A stretch of DNA of 52,262 bases, taken from assembly GCA_024226735.1 (NCBI GenBank), contig JAAELL010000470.1, forward strand, positions 1-52,262, in the 5' to 3' direction. The stretch comes from a bacterium. GTDB lineage: Bacteria > Planctomycetota > UBA1135 > GCA-002686595. A program made the position numbers and the translations under genes. This document shows positions 30,838 to 39,337 of the stretch, piece after piece. Under the pieces are notes generated by a model. That model saw only the letters and a list, made by a program, of their open reading frames with translations. It did not search any database and was not told the origin of the DNA. How positions within the stretch are numbered: position 1 is the first letter of the stretch; every line of letters starts with the position of its first letter.

Positions 30838-32523
30838 ATGAGATTCGGCCCCCTTCTCGCCGGAGTCATTTGCGCTCCATTCGCCCATGCCTCGGGCGGC
30901 GGCGTCTCGCTCCACATCAACGAGCTCTACATCAGCCACAGTGGCACCGACGACCAGGAGTTCATCGAGCTCGTCGGCGACCCCGGCAGCCTCGACGGCT
31001 ACGCGATCTGCATCGTGGAAGGCGAAGGAGGCGCCGCGGGCACCCTCGACGCGGTCGTCGACCTGACGGGCAGCGTGATGCCGGGCGATGGCTACTTCGT
31101 CGCGGGCGGCGCTGCCGTACCGAACGTCGACCTCGTCATCGGCGCCACGAACCTCTTCGAGAACGGCTCCGAGACGTTCTACCTGGTCCAGACGCTGGAC
31201 ATGGCTGGCCTCTTGGCGCTCATCGGCACGAACGTCGACGCGGACGGCAACGGCGTGACCGATCTGTTGTGCAATGCCGACATCGGCGTCATCGACATCA
31301 TCGCGATGATCGACGACGACGCCGAGTTCGACCGCGTCTTCGACTGCAGCGAAGTCATCGGCCCGGACGGCGGGTTCTTCCCCGCCGGCGCGTTCCGCCC
31401 CGGCGACTACCCGAGCGACTTCTGCGCGGACGAGTTCCTCGACTTCGACGACACCGCCGGCGACCAAACGCCGGGCGCCGCGAACGGCCTGGGCTCCGGC
31501 TCGTGCCGCTTGGTCGCGACGACGACGGGCTGCGCAGTGCTGGTGATCAGTGAGGTGGACGCGGACCAAGCGGGCGGCGACACGATGGAGTTCATCGAGC
31601 TCTACTCGGGCTGCCCGAACATGCCGCTCGACGATTTCTCGGTCGTCTTGTACCGCGGCACGCTCGACAACTCCTACGGCGTCATCGACCTCACCGGCTT
31701 CACGACGGGCGCCGATGGCTACTTCCTGATCGGCAACTCGAGCGTCGTGCCGACCCCGGATCGGCTCATCCCCGACGGCATCATGCGCAACGGCACGGAC
31801 GCCGTCGCGCTGTTCGCACGGCCCGCCTCGGACTTCCCGTCGGGATCCGCCGCGACGGGAGTCGGCATCGTCGACGCGATCGTCTACGACACCAACGATG
31901 CGGACGATCTCGTCCTTCTCGCCACTCTTGGCCTTGCCGGTCAACCGCAGCTCAACGAGAGCGCCAGCGGCGACGGCGACGCGCACTCCAACCAACGCTG
32001 TGAGCTCCCCGGCCGCGCATTGAGGACGACGGGCTGGCTCGCCGCCCCGCCGACGCCGCGCAGCGCGATGACGACGATCGGAACGCGCTACTGCCCGCAG
32101 AACCCGAACTCGACGGGCCGCATCGCGCGCCTGTCGATCCTCGGCAGCCCCGACCTCGACGACAACGACATGACGCTCGTCGTCTGCGACCTGCCCGCCG
32201 ACGCGTTCGGCTACTTCAACGTCAACACGATCGACGGCTTCACCGACCTTCCGGCGGCCGTGTCGAACGGCAACTTCTGCCTCGGCGGCGGCACCACGCT
32301 CGGCCGCTACTCGGGCGACGTCCAGAACTCGGGCGACGAGGGCCAGTACTACTTCCCGATCGACCTCGACTTCCTGCCGCAGGCCGAGCCGCCGCCCTAC
32401 ACGACGCCGGCGATGCCGGGCGACACGTGGTACTTCCAGGGCTGGTACCGGGACTCGGCGGCCTCGCCGGCGACCAACAACTTCACGGACGCCATCCGGG
32501 TCGAGTTCCCCCCTCTCCCGTAG
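30838..32523 (+). CDS. Secreted lamin-tail-domain protein with shared C-terminal module (copy 1)
   Basis: 561 residues. Signal peptide MRFGPLLAGVICAPFAHASG; two lamin-tail-like beta domains, each opening with an E-(L/V)-D/Y pattern and EFIEL: INELYISHSGTDDQEFIEL (about 25-135) and VISEVDADQAGGDTMEFIEL (about 235-345). Many Asp/Asn/Gly loops are consistent with calcium-type surface proteins. The last 140 residues (from TRYCPQNPNSTGRIARL to TNNFTDAIRVEF) form a module found in two other genes of this window. Probably cell-surface or secreted; ligand unknown. The downstream gene at 32708 is a clear tandem duplicate. Confidence 0.85.
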   Translation: MRFGPLLAGVICAPFAHASGGGVSLHINELYISHSGTDDQEFIELVGDPGSLDGYAICIVEGEGGAAGTLDAVVDLTGSVMPGDGYFVAGGAAVPNVDLVIGATNLFENGSETFYLVQTLDMAGLLALIGTNVDADGNGVTDLLCNADIGVIDIIAMIDDDAEFDRVFDCSEVIGPDGGFFPAGAFRPGDYPSDFCADEFLDFDDTAGDQTPGAANGLGSGSCRLVATTTGCAVLVISEVDADQAGGDTMEFIELYSGCPNMPLDDFSVVLYRGTLDNSYGVIDLTGFTTGADGYFLIGNSSVVPTPDRLIPDGIMRNGTDAVALFARPASDFPSGSAATGVGIVDAIVYDTNDADDLVLLATLGLAGQPQLNESASGDGDAHSNQRCELPGRALRTTGWLAAPPTPRSAMTTIGTRYCPQNPNSTGRIARLSILGSPDLDDNDMTLVVCDLPADAFGYFNVNTIDGFTDLPAAVSNGNFCLGGGTTLGRYSGDVQNSGDEGQYYFPIDLDFLPQAEPPPYTTPAMPGDTWYFQGWYRDSAASPATNNFTDAIRVEFPPLP

Positions 32524-32546
32524 CAGCGCCTCCTGTGACCCATGCG

Positions 32547-32575
32547 GGGCGGCGTGGCCGAGGGCCACGCCGCCC
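32547..32575 (+). terminator. Intrinsic terminator after lamin-tail gene 1
   Basis: GGGCGGCGTGGCC, loop GAG, then GGCCACGCCGCCC form a perfect 13-bp stem, followed directly by TTCTT. This is a good rho-independent terminator 24 bases after the stop codon. Confidence 0.85.
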
Positions 32576-32707
32576 TTCTTGCTTCAGATTGCGCGAGGAT
32601 TGAGCGAACACGGGGCACTCCGGTCGCGGACCAAGGGAGTTCTTGTAAGACTAGGCAGCTCACCATTTGGCTCTCCCGTTCCTCTCTAATCCAAGGAATC
32701 CGCACCC

Positions 32708-34396
32708 ATGAGACTCGGCACGATCCTCGCCGGTGTCGCCTGCGCCCAGATCGCCCATGCGTCTGGCAACGGCATTCACCTGAACGAGCTCTACATCAGT
32801 CACGCCGGCACCGACGACCAGGAATTCGTCGAGCTCGTCGGCTCTCCCAGCTCGAGCCTCGACGGCTACGCCATCTGCATCGTCGAAGGTGAAGGCGGCG
32901 CCGCTGGAACCCTCGACGACGTCATCGACCTGACGGGCCTCAGCATCCCGGGCGACGGCTACTTCGTCGCGGGCGGCATGGCCGTCCCGAACGTCGACCT
33001 CATCGTCGGCACGATCAATCTCTACGAGAACGGGACCGAGACCGTCTACCTCGTCGTCACGTCGGACATGCCTGGCCTGCTCGCGCTCGCGGGCACCAAC
33101 GTCGATGCCGACGGCAACGGCGTGACCGACCTCGCCTGCAGCAGCGACATCGAAATCATCGAGGCGATCGGTCTGATCGACGACGACGCCGAGTTCGACC
33201 GCACGTACGACTGCGTCGAGAACGTCGGCCCGGACGGAAGCTTCCTCCCCGCCGGCGCCTTCCGACCCGGTGACTATCCGAGCGATTTCTGCGCGGACGA
33301 GTTCCTCGACTTCGACGACACCGCCGGTAGCCAGACGCCCGGCGGCCCGAACGCCGCCGGCTCGGGCACGTGCCGCACGGCCGCAACGACGAGTGGCTGC
33401 TCGCAGATCATCATCAGCGAGATCGACGCGGACACAGAGGGCAACGACTCGCTCGAGTTCGTAGAGCTCTACTCGGGCTGCCCGAGCTTCCCGCTCGACG
33501 ACTACACCCTGGTCTTGTTCAACGGCAACTCCACGGACGACGTGTCGTACCGCGCCGTCGACCTCACCGGTTTCATGACCGGCCTCGACGGCTACCTGTT
33601 GATCGGCAACGCCGACGTCGTCCCGCTGCCGGACGTAATCATCCCGGGCAACGGGATCCAGAACGGCACGGACGCAGTCGGGCTCTACGCCTCGAACGTC
33701 GCCAACTTCCCCAACGGAACCTTCCCGAGCGTGGGTAACCTCGTCGACGCGGTCGTCTACGACACGAACGACAGTGACGACGCCGCCCTCCTCGCGGCTC
33801 TCGGACTCTCGGGTCCGCAGCTCAACGAGGGCGCGAGCGGCGACAAGGACTTCCACTCCAACCAGCGCTGCGAGCTGCCCGGCAACGCCTTCACGACGAC
33901 CGGCTGGATCGCCGCCCCGCCGACTCCGCGCAGCGCGCAGATGACGCTCGGCACCCGCTACTGCCCGCAGAACCCCAACTCGTCGGGCCGCATCGCGCGC
34001 ATCTCGGCGATCGGCAGCACCGACCTCAAGTTGAACGACATGACGCTGGTCGTCTGCGACCTGCCGCCGAACGAAAACGGGTACTTCCTCGTCAACACCG
34101 AGGACGGCTTCAATAACCTGCCGGCGCTCGGACTGTCGAACGGTAACTTCTGCCTCGGCGGCGGGATCACGCTGGGTCGCTACTTCAACGACGTCATCAA
34201 CTCGGGCGACGAAGGCCAGTTCTTCTTCCCGATCGACCTGACGGCGCTGCCCCAGGCGGAGCCGCCGCCGTACACGACGCCGGTCATGCCGGGCGACGTC
34301 TGGTACTTCCAGTGCTGGTACCGCGACAGCACGGCCTCGCCGACGACCAACAACTTCACGGACGCGATTCGGGTCGAGTTCCTCGAACCGAAGTAG
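32708..34396 (+). CDS. Secreted lamin-tail-domain protein with shared C-terminal module (copy 2)
   Basis: 562 residues, colinear with the upstream gene and similar over the full length, including the signal peptide (MRLGTILAGVACAQIAHASG), the FRPGDYPSDFCADEFLDF block, the NGTDAV segment and the C-terminal module. The 5' untranslated segments are also alike (TTGGCTCT, AGGAAT before the ATG), so promoter-proximal sequence was duplicated together with the gene. Each copy has its own terminator, so they are probably independent transcription units. Function unknown; a duplicated surface protein may serve antigenic or ligand diversification (inference). Confidence 0.87.
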   Translation: MRLGTILAGVACAQIAHASGNGIHLNELYISHAGTDDQEFVELVGSPSSSLDGYAICIVEGEGGAAGTLDDVIDLTGLSIPGDGYFVAGGMAVPNVDLIVGTINLYENGTETVYLVVTSDMPGLLALAGTNVDADGNGVTDLACSSDIEIIEAIGLIDDDAEFDRTYDCVENVGPDGSFLPAGAFRPGDYPSDFCADEFLDFDDTAGSQTPGGPNAAGSGTCRTAATTSGCSQIIISEIDADTEGNDSLEFVELYSGCPSFPLDDYTLVLFNGNSTDDVSYRAVDLTGFMTGLDGYLLIGNADVVPLPDVIIPGNGIQNGTDAVGLYASNVANFPNGTFPSVGNLVDAVVYDTNDSDDAALLAALGLSGPQLNEGASGDKDFHSNQRCELPGNAFTTTGWIAAPPTPRSAQMTLGTRYCPQNPNSSGRIARISAIGSTDLKLNDMTLVVCDLPPNENGYFLVNTEDGFNNLPALGLSNGNFCLGGGITLGRYFNDVINSGDEGQFFFPIDLTALPQAEPPPYTTPVMPGDVWYFQCWYRDSTASPTTNNFTDAIRVEFLEPK

Positions 34397-34414
34397 CCCG
34401 TCGGACACGCACGC

Positions 34415-34445
34415 GGGGCGGCGCGGCCACGAGCTGCGCCGCCCC
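34415..34445 (+). terminator. Intrinsic-type terminator after lamin-tail gene 2
   Basis: GGGGCGGCGC and GCGCCGCCCC form a 10-bp stem around an 11-base loop, followed by GTTCGTACTT. The stem resembles the one after copy 1, consistent with duplication of gene plus terminator. Confidence 0.75.
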
Positions 34446-34461
34446 GTTCGTACTTGGGGCG

Positions 34462-34713
34462 TCACTCGTCGGTCTGGACCCGACCGTCCGAGTCGATGCG
34501 AAAGCCCAGGCCGCCACGCGCCGTCCCGACGACCTGTAGCGAGTCGCCGATCTCGGCCAGACCGCCGCGGAAATCCCCGGTCGCGAGCCGCGCCGTGCCG
34601 CTTCCGACGGTCCGCGCCGCTTCGACGAGGTTGCGTCCCGCACCGACGACGCTGTCGACCGTAGGATGGGGCGCATGAACGGTGGAGAGCTGATGCGATG
34701 GAGGCAACGCCAC
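34462..34713 (-). pseudogene. Small coding-like ORF or 3' gene fragment
   Basis: From about 34660 down to the stop at 34462 the codons are strongly biased to G/C in the third position and read NLVEAARTVGSGTARLATG, then GGLAEIGDSLQVVGTA. The upstream part to the only Met (34713) is not coding-like and overlaps the start of the oppositely oriented gene at 34675. This suggests a truncated gene whose 5' end was lost. It could also be a real 83-residue protein. No family recognised. Confidence 0.35.
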
Positions 34714-35310
34714 TTCTGGCTGTGCCTTGTCGTCGGGGCGCTCGTGGTCCTGGCGCTGGCGCGGCTCTGGCCCCGCCCATCACTGCCCACGCCAGCTGGA
34801 GCGCTTCCGCGATCCAAGCTCGGATTGCCCGTCGACACCATCACGGCTCCTCACCTCTGGATGCCCACGATTCGCATCCCGAGCGCGACCGAGTTCGTGG
34901 TACTGAGACAGACCTACGACGCCGCCGAACTGGACGACTACTCCGCGCTAATGGCGAAGTACCTCGCCGAGGGCGACTATCTCGTTCTCTCGTTGCCGCA
35001 GGAGCTCCCACGGGCCGACTTCGAATGGGCGCTCGATGCGCTCATCACGACCTTCGGCAGCCCCATGACCTGCTGGCTGCTGGCGCTCGGCCCGGAGCCC
35101 GCTCGCGCGGTCGTAACCACCGCTTCGGGTCACACGTTCCCCGCGAACGCGCGATTGATCGGCGTCGAGCTCGTCCGTCCAAACGATGCCCCTGAGGGTG
35201 ACTGCCTCTCGACGAACGAGCGAACGACGGTCACTGAGCTCGTTCGCGCGATCGAGGCGGCGGTCGGGACAGCACGCCTCGCCATCCCCGCTACTCGCCA
35301 TCCCCGTTAA
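34675..35310 (+). CDS. Membrane-anchored protein of unknown function
   Basis: 211 residues. A single N-terminal transmembrane segment (about 14-27, HFWLCLVVGALVVLALARLW) is preceded by Arg residues, then a soluble, mainly outside domain with no recognised motif. Starts at ATG 34675 (MNGGELMRW) or possibly ATG 34693. It follows the terminator of the second lamin-tail gene and is convergent with the PtsN-like gene, whose stop lies 34 bases away. Its codon bias is normal for the region. Confidence 0.6.
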   Translation: MNGGELMRWRQRHFWLCLVVGALVVLALARLWPRPSLPTPAGALPRSKLGLPVDTITAPHLWMPTIRIPSATEFVVLRQTYDAAELDDYSALMAKYLAEGDYLVLSLPQELPRADFEWALDALITTFGSPMTCWLLALGPEPARAVVTTASGHTFPANARLIGVELVRPNDAPEGDCLSTNERTTVTELVRAIEAAVGTARLAIPATRHPR

Positions 35311-35343
35311 TGGTGAGTCCGGAGCGCCGCGGCGCGGCCTCGA

Positions 35344-36009
35344 TCACCGGCTCGCGTGGATCGCCCGCAGCCGCTCGATCAGCGCGGCCGGCTCCGGCGG
35401 TTCGCGTAGGAATTCGAGGAAACCCGGATGCCGCAGAGCGTGCGCCGCCCGCGACAAGAGGTCGAGGTGACGCGGCGCGTCCGGGGAGATCACGAGAAAC
35501 ACGGTGTGGACCGGCTTGGCGTCGAGCGCCGCCCAGTCGAGGGGCTCGGTGAGAAAGAGCGCGCTCACGAGCGGTTCGCGCACCCTCCCGACCGGCTTGC
35601 GGGTGTGTGGCATGGCGATGCCGTGACCGACGCCGGTCGTCATCATGCGCTCGCGCTCGAGGACGTCGATGAGCAGCTCATCGCGCGTCTGCGTCGCGAG
35701 GTCGAGCGCGAACAGAGCCACCTCGATCGCCTCGGATGCGGTCGCGGGGCTCGCGCCGGTCGTGTATGCACCGCGCTCCAGGGACGAGGCCAAGAGATCG
35801 TCGTCGACCATGGGGGAGGACGGAAGAATGCCGAGCGACATGCCCGACTGCACGGCCCAGCGTTCGAGCGCGACGCGGTCGAACTCCGGACCGCTCGCGC
35901 CAGTCCGTGACGGCAAGAGCCCTTGGCGCGCCCAGCGCTCGACGGTGACGCGCGGCATCTTCAGGAGGCGCCCCGCTTCCTTGACCGTCAGCCACTCCTC
36001 CGCGCCCAT
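35344..36009 (-). CDS. HTH plus PtsN-like (PTS EIIA, nitrogen class) protein
   Basis: 221 residues. Residues 1-52 are a MerR/excisionase-type DNA-binding domain (WLTVKEAGRLLKMPRVTVER). Residues about 70-221 are a fructose/Ntr-type EIIA domain with the phosphorylatable His135 in GIAMPHTRK. Such HTH-EIIA proteins are thought to connect PTS phosphorylation with transcription; the target is unknown. ATG 36009 is four bases after the stop of the enoyl-CoA hydratase gene (TGA at 36016-36014), so the two are probably cotranscribed. Confidence 0.85.
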   Translation of the reverse strand: MGAEEWLTVKEAGRLLKMPRVTVERWARQGLLPSRTGASGPEFDRVALERWAVQSGMSLGILPSSPMVDDDLLASSLERGAYTTGASPATASEAIEVALFALDLATQTRDELLIDVLERERMMTTGVGHGIAMPHTRKPVGRVREPLVSALFLTEPLDWAALDAKPVHTVFLVISPDAPRHLDLLSRAAHALRHPGFLEFLREPPEPAALIERLRAIHASR

Positions 36010-36013
36010 CGCT

Positions 36014-36835
36014 TCACTCACCGTGGTAGACCGGCTTGCGCTTCTCAGCGAACGCCGCGAGCGCTTCGAGCCGGTCGGTGGTCGGAAGCACGCGCTCGTA
36101 GCAGCGCGCCTCGATCTCGAGCCCGTCGTCGATCGGCGCCTCGCAGCCGTCGTCGATCGCCGCCTTGGCGGCGCGGACCGCGACGGGACCGTTGCTCGCG
36201 ATGCGGTTCGCGACGTCGAGTGCGACCGTTCGTAGCTCGCCATGGGGCGCGACGCGGTTGACGAGACCGATGCGCTCCGCCTCCTCGGCGTCGATCTTGC
36301 GGCCGGTCAAGATCAGGTCCTTCGCGCGGCTCTTGCCGACCAGCCGCGGCAGCCGCTGCGTGCCGCCCGCGCCAGGGATGATCGCGAGCGTCGTCTCGGT
36401 GAGACCGAGCTGTGCGCCCACGTCCGCGATGCGCAGGTCGCACGCGAGCAGGAGCTCGGTTCCCCCGCCGAACGCGAAGCCGTTCACGACGCCGATCGTC
36501 GGCTGCGGCATCGCTTCGACGTCGTCCATCAGCCCGCGGATGTTGCGCACGAAGTCAGGGACGCGCTCCGCCGGCATCGTCTTGCGCTCCTTGAGGTCCG
36601 CACCGGCGCAGAACGCGCGCTCGCCGCGCCCCGTGATCAAGAGGCAGCGCAAGGACAGGTCCTCGCGCAACTCCTCGAGCAGGGTGCGGAAGCGCAGTAG
36701 CGTGGGAAACGAGAGGCAGTTCATCACCGCCTCGCGCTCGATCGTAATCCAGGCGATCGCCCCCTCACGCTCGCAGGACACGAGCTCGGGTTGATCGGGA
36801 ACGTCGGAGGGAAACTGGTCGCGGACGGAGGCCAT
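36014..36835 (-). CDS. Enoyl-CoA hydratase/isomerase family protein
   Basis: 273-residue crotonase. Oxyanion-hole parts are intact: AFCAGADLKE and GFAFGGGTELLLACDLRIA. Both catalytic acidic positions appear present (GLTETTLAIIPGAGGTQRLPR). The sequence resembles AUH-type (methylglutaconyl-CoA hydratase-like) crotonases, which act in Leu degradation, but the substrate cannot be fixed from sequence. Likely cytoplasmic. It precedes the HTH-PtsN gene in an operon of at least two genes. Confidence 0.9.
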   Translation of the reverse strand: MASVRDQFPSDVPDQPELVSCEREGAIAWITIEREAVMNCLSFPTLLRFRTLLEELREDLSLRCLLITGRGERAFCAGADLKERKTMPAERVPDFVRNIRGLMDDVEAMPQPTIGVVNGFAFGGGTELLLACDLRIADVGAQLGLTETTLAIIPGAGGTQRLPRLVGKSRAKDLILTGRKIDAEEAERIGLVNRVAPHGELRTVALDVANRIASNGPVAVRAAKAAIDDGCEAPIDDGLEIEARCYERVLPTTDRLEALAAFAEKRKPVYHGE

Positions 36836-36865
36836 GGCCAGAGATCCTAGTGGTCAGGATTCCTC

Positions 36866-37418
36866 CTAGCGACTGCCATCGTCGTTCAGGTCGAAAGTCT
36901 CGAGGCCCCCCCCTCCCTTGACGCAGATGACGTGTTTGCGTGGCACCGCGGCCCAGCTCGCCTCGTCCGAGAGCGGCTCGGAGCTGACGACGACGGCCGT
37001 CGATCGCGTCGAACGCGGCGTCGGACAGCCCCGCCAGGAGCTCGCGCCGCACGCCGCGGACGCCACCGAGGTCGCCGTTGTGCATGAACGCGTAGCCGCC
37101 GTGCACGAACGGGTGGCAGTTCGCCTCGCCCGCCGAATGCCCCTGCGTCGCCGCGCGGACGTGGGCCAGGATGCAGCCGCTGGAGACGACCCGCGCGAGC
37201 GAGCGCAGGTTCGCGTCGCCCCAGGCTGGCCGCACCGAGCGGTAGCGCGCGGGCCTGGTGTCCTCGCGCGGGAACCAAGCGACTCCGAATCCATCGCCGT
37301 TGGTCGGCTCGGCACGCTCCTCGCTGCTGCGACTCTGGTGGATCAAGGAGTGCTGCGGGTCGAGGAGCAGCTCGGCGAGGCGCAGCGCTGGACCGGCGTA
37401 GAGGGTGAAGCGGCACAT
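36866..37418 (-). pseudogene. Class II glutamine amidotransferase (YafJ/EgtC-like), broken
   Basis: The frame from ATG 37418 begins MCRFTLYAGPALRLAELL with Cys2 as the usual nucleophile, and continues with NGDGFGVAWFPRED, ILAHVRAAT, NCHPFVHGGYAFMHNGDL and AAFDAIDG. At about 37003 the family's C-terminal motif VVVSSEPLSDEASWAAVP follows at once, but in a different frame. About 80 residues of the middle (the part with the NLLLTDG-like motif) are missing. So an internal deletion with a frameshift has removed part of the gene, leaving a remnant. The remaining C-terminal frame ends at 36866. Sequencing error could explain a shift but not the missing segment. Confidence 0.7.
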
Positions 37419-37509
37419 GCGCGCAGGATGGCGCCGCCCGGTTTGCGCTCCGACTGCGTCATGGCTACGGTTCGCAGCTACGCCCCCCCCCCTCGGCCCC
37501 CCCACCACC

Positions 37510-38274
37510 ATGTCGAAGCTCACCCTCGTTCTCACGCTCACGCTCCTGGGCGGCGCCGCCGCCTACGTCCAGGACAAGGTCACCTACGACGACACGCCGC
37601 TCCTGCCGGGCAGCAAGTTCCGCGTCCACGGCGACCGGCCTTGGCCGCAGGTGATCACGCCCGGCGAAGGCGCCGCGCCGCCCTCCGACGCGACGGTGCT
37701 GTTCGACGGCTCGGACGTCTCAGCGTGGCGCGGCGGCCCCTGGAAGGTCGAGGACGGCTACATGGAGGTGAACGGCAAGGGCTCGATCACGACCAAGGAG
37801 GAGTTCGGGGACATGCAGCTGCACCTGGAGTTCGCGTGCGCGACGCCCGCGACCGGAAGCAGCCAGGGGCGCGGCAACTCGGGCGTGTTCCTGATGGGCG
37901 AATACGAGGTCCAGATCCTCGATTGCTACGAGAACAAGACCTACCCGGACGGTCAGACCGCCGCGCTGTACGGTCAGTCGCCGCCGATGGTCAACGCCTG
38001 CCGTCCGCCCGGTGAGTGGCAGAGCTACGACATTCTCTTCCAGACGCCGGTGTTCGAGGGCGAGAAGCTGGTGCGCCACGCCAGCATCACGGTGCTGCAC
38101 AACGGCGTCGCGGTGCACCACGCCAAGAAATTCATCGGCAGCACCCAGCACAAAAGGGTCGCGACCTACTCGGCCCACGGGCCCACGGGCCCGATCCAGC
38201 TCCAGGAACACGGGAATCCGATCCGCTTCCGCAACATCTGGGTGCGGCCGCTGGCCGGCTACGACCGGGAGTAG
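37510..38274 (+). CDS. Exported DUF1080 (3-keto-disaccharide hydrolase-like) protein
   Basis: 254 residues. Signal peptide MSKLTLVLTLTLLGGAAAY, then the DUF1080 domain, a jelly-roll fold related to GH16-like lectins and recently linked to 3-keto-disaccharide hydrolysis: VLFDGSDVSAW, EEFGDMQLHLEF, GRGNSGVFLMGEYEVQILD, GEWQSYDILFQTP, HNGVAVHHAKK and GPIQLQEHGNPIRFRNIWVRPL. Very common in planctomycetes. ATG 37510 is preceded by C-runs of 10 and 7 bases. It is divergent from the broken amidotransferase gene. Confidence 0.88.
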   Translation: MSKLTLVLTLTLLGGAAAYVQDKVTYDDTPLLPGSKFRVHGDRPWPQVITPGEGAAPPSDATVLFDGSDVSAWRGGPWKVEDGYMEVNGKGSITTKEEFGDMQLHLEFACATPATGSSQGRGNSGVFLMGEYEVQILDCYENKTYPDGQTAALYGQSPPMVNACRPPGEWQSYDILFQTPVFEGEKLVRHASITVLHNGVAVHHAKKFIGSTQHKRVATYSAHGPTGPIQLQEHGNPIRFRNIWVRPLAGYDRE

Positions 38275-38318
38275 AGGAGTAGGTTCTCCGAGATCGCCGG
38301 GATCGCCGGGATCGATCG

Positions 38319-39116
38319 TCAGGGGAGCAGGGGGGGCGGCAGGTCGCCCTCCTCGCCGTGGCGGGGCACGTGGGCACGGATGCGACGCGCCCGGGCCTCG
38401 ACGCTGCGAGCCCACCAGCGCCGCTCGGACGCGGACGCGATCCCGCGCCCGTCGAGGTAGCCGGCGAGGAACCGCTCGAAGGCGGCCCGGGGCACCGACT
38501 CCGGCATCGAGGCGAGGAGCGCGCCGACGTCCTTGATGAACCAGCGCCGGCGGGGGGAGCGCCTGCGCCGTGCCCGGCCGACATCGATCAGGCAGAGCTC
38601 GCCAGCCGTCACGAGAATGTGCTGGAGGTAGAGGTCGCGGTGGTACCAACCCTGGCCGTGCAACGCCCGCACGAGCTCGAGGAGGCGCTCGAGGAGCCCC
38701 CGCACCTCATGCGGCTCCGCGCCCGCCAGGAGCTCCTTGAGCGTCTCCTGGTGGGGCACATGCTCCATCGCGACCAGGGATCGATCCCCGTGCTCCACCC
38801 AGCCGATCGCCCCGGGGACCCGAATCCGGTCGGCGGCGAGCCGCCTGAGATTGTCGAACTCGCGCTGCGCCGGAGAGCGCACGTCAGCGGTCCTGAGGCC
38901 GTAGAGGCGCTCCTTCCAGCCGTCGCCCCGGAAGCGCTTGACGATCGCGGTCGGCGGCCCCTCCAGCGGCCAGGCGAAGGTCCCACGGCCCGGTACGACG
39001 CGCAGCCAGCGGTTCGGCTGCAAGTCGAAGAAGTCCGTGAGCGCGGACGACCCCGCTTCGGGATCGAGTCCGAGACGGCCGGCGCAAGCGGGAACGAGCT
39101 CGCCAGATCGCGACAT
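38319..39116 (-). CDS. LPS-kinase-like protein (InaA/WaaP/Kdo kinase type)
   Basis: 265 residues with a kinase-like fold: FFDLQPNRWLRVVPG, AIVKRFRGDGWKERL (ATP-binding Lys), REFDNLRRL, VAMEHVPHQETL, catalytic GWYHRDLYLQHILV and DVGRA in the position of DFG. Related enzymes phosphorylate the LPS core or Kdo; this agrees with the lipid A genes nearby, but the exact substrate is inferred. ATG 39116 is chosen because MSRSGELVPACAGRLGL precedes the domain; the longer frame to 39320 looks non-coding. Divergent from gdhA over a 221-base gap. Confidence 0.72.
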   Translation of the reverse strand: MSRSGELVPACAGRLGLDPEAGSSALTDFFDLQPNRWLRVVPGRGTFAWPLEGPPTAIVKRFRGDGWKERLYGLRTADVRSPAQREFDNLRRLAADRIRVPGAIGWVEHGDRSLVAMEHVPHQETLKELLAGAEPHEVRGLLERLLELVRALHGQGWYHRDLYLQHILVTAGELCLIDVGRARRRRSPRRRWFIKDVGALLASMPESVPRAAFERFLAGYLDGRGIASASERRWWARSVEARARRIRAHVPRHGEEGDLPPPLLP

Positions 39117-39337
39117 TCCCCCATCAAACCGGGGCGCGAAGCGCGACGCCAGAGTTCGGCTGTCACACCGCCAATGCGAAAATCTCCGGACAGAGGGTTC
39201 CAGACGGGACTGCCCGGGGATCGAATACACATAGACGGCGCATCTCGCGGACGGCGAAGCGCGCCGCGTCATCACCCTAGCCCCTCTCCCCGGCTCTCCA
39301 GCCAACAGACCGGCCCGCAACAGGGCGGCGTGACACG

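Noticed and set aside
36849..36871. Third full copy of the MITE-like element (CTAGTGGTCAGGATTC)
   Set aside because: Only about 13 of 16 bases match the flank, and no core or long inverted arms follow; kept only as a remark in the repeat finding.
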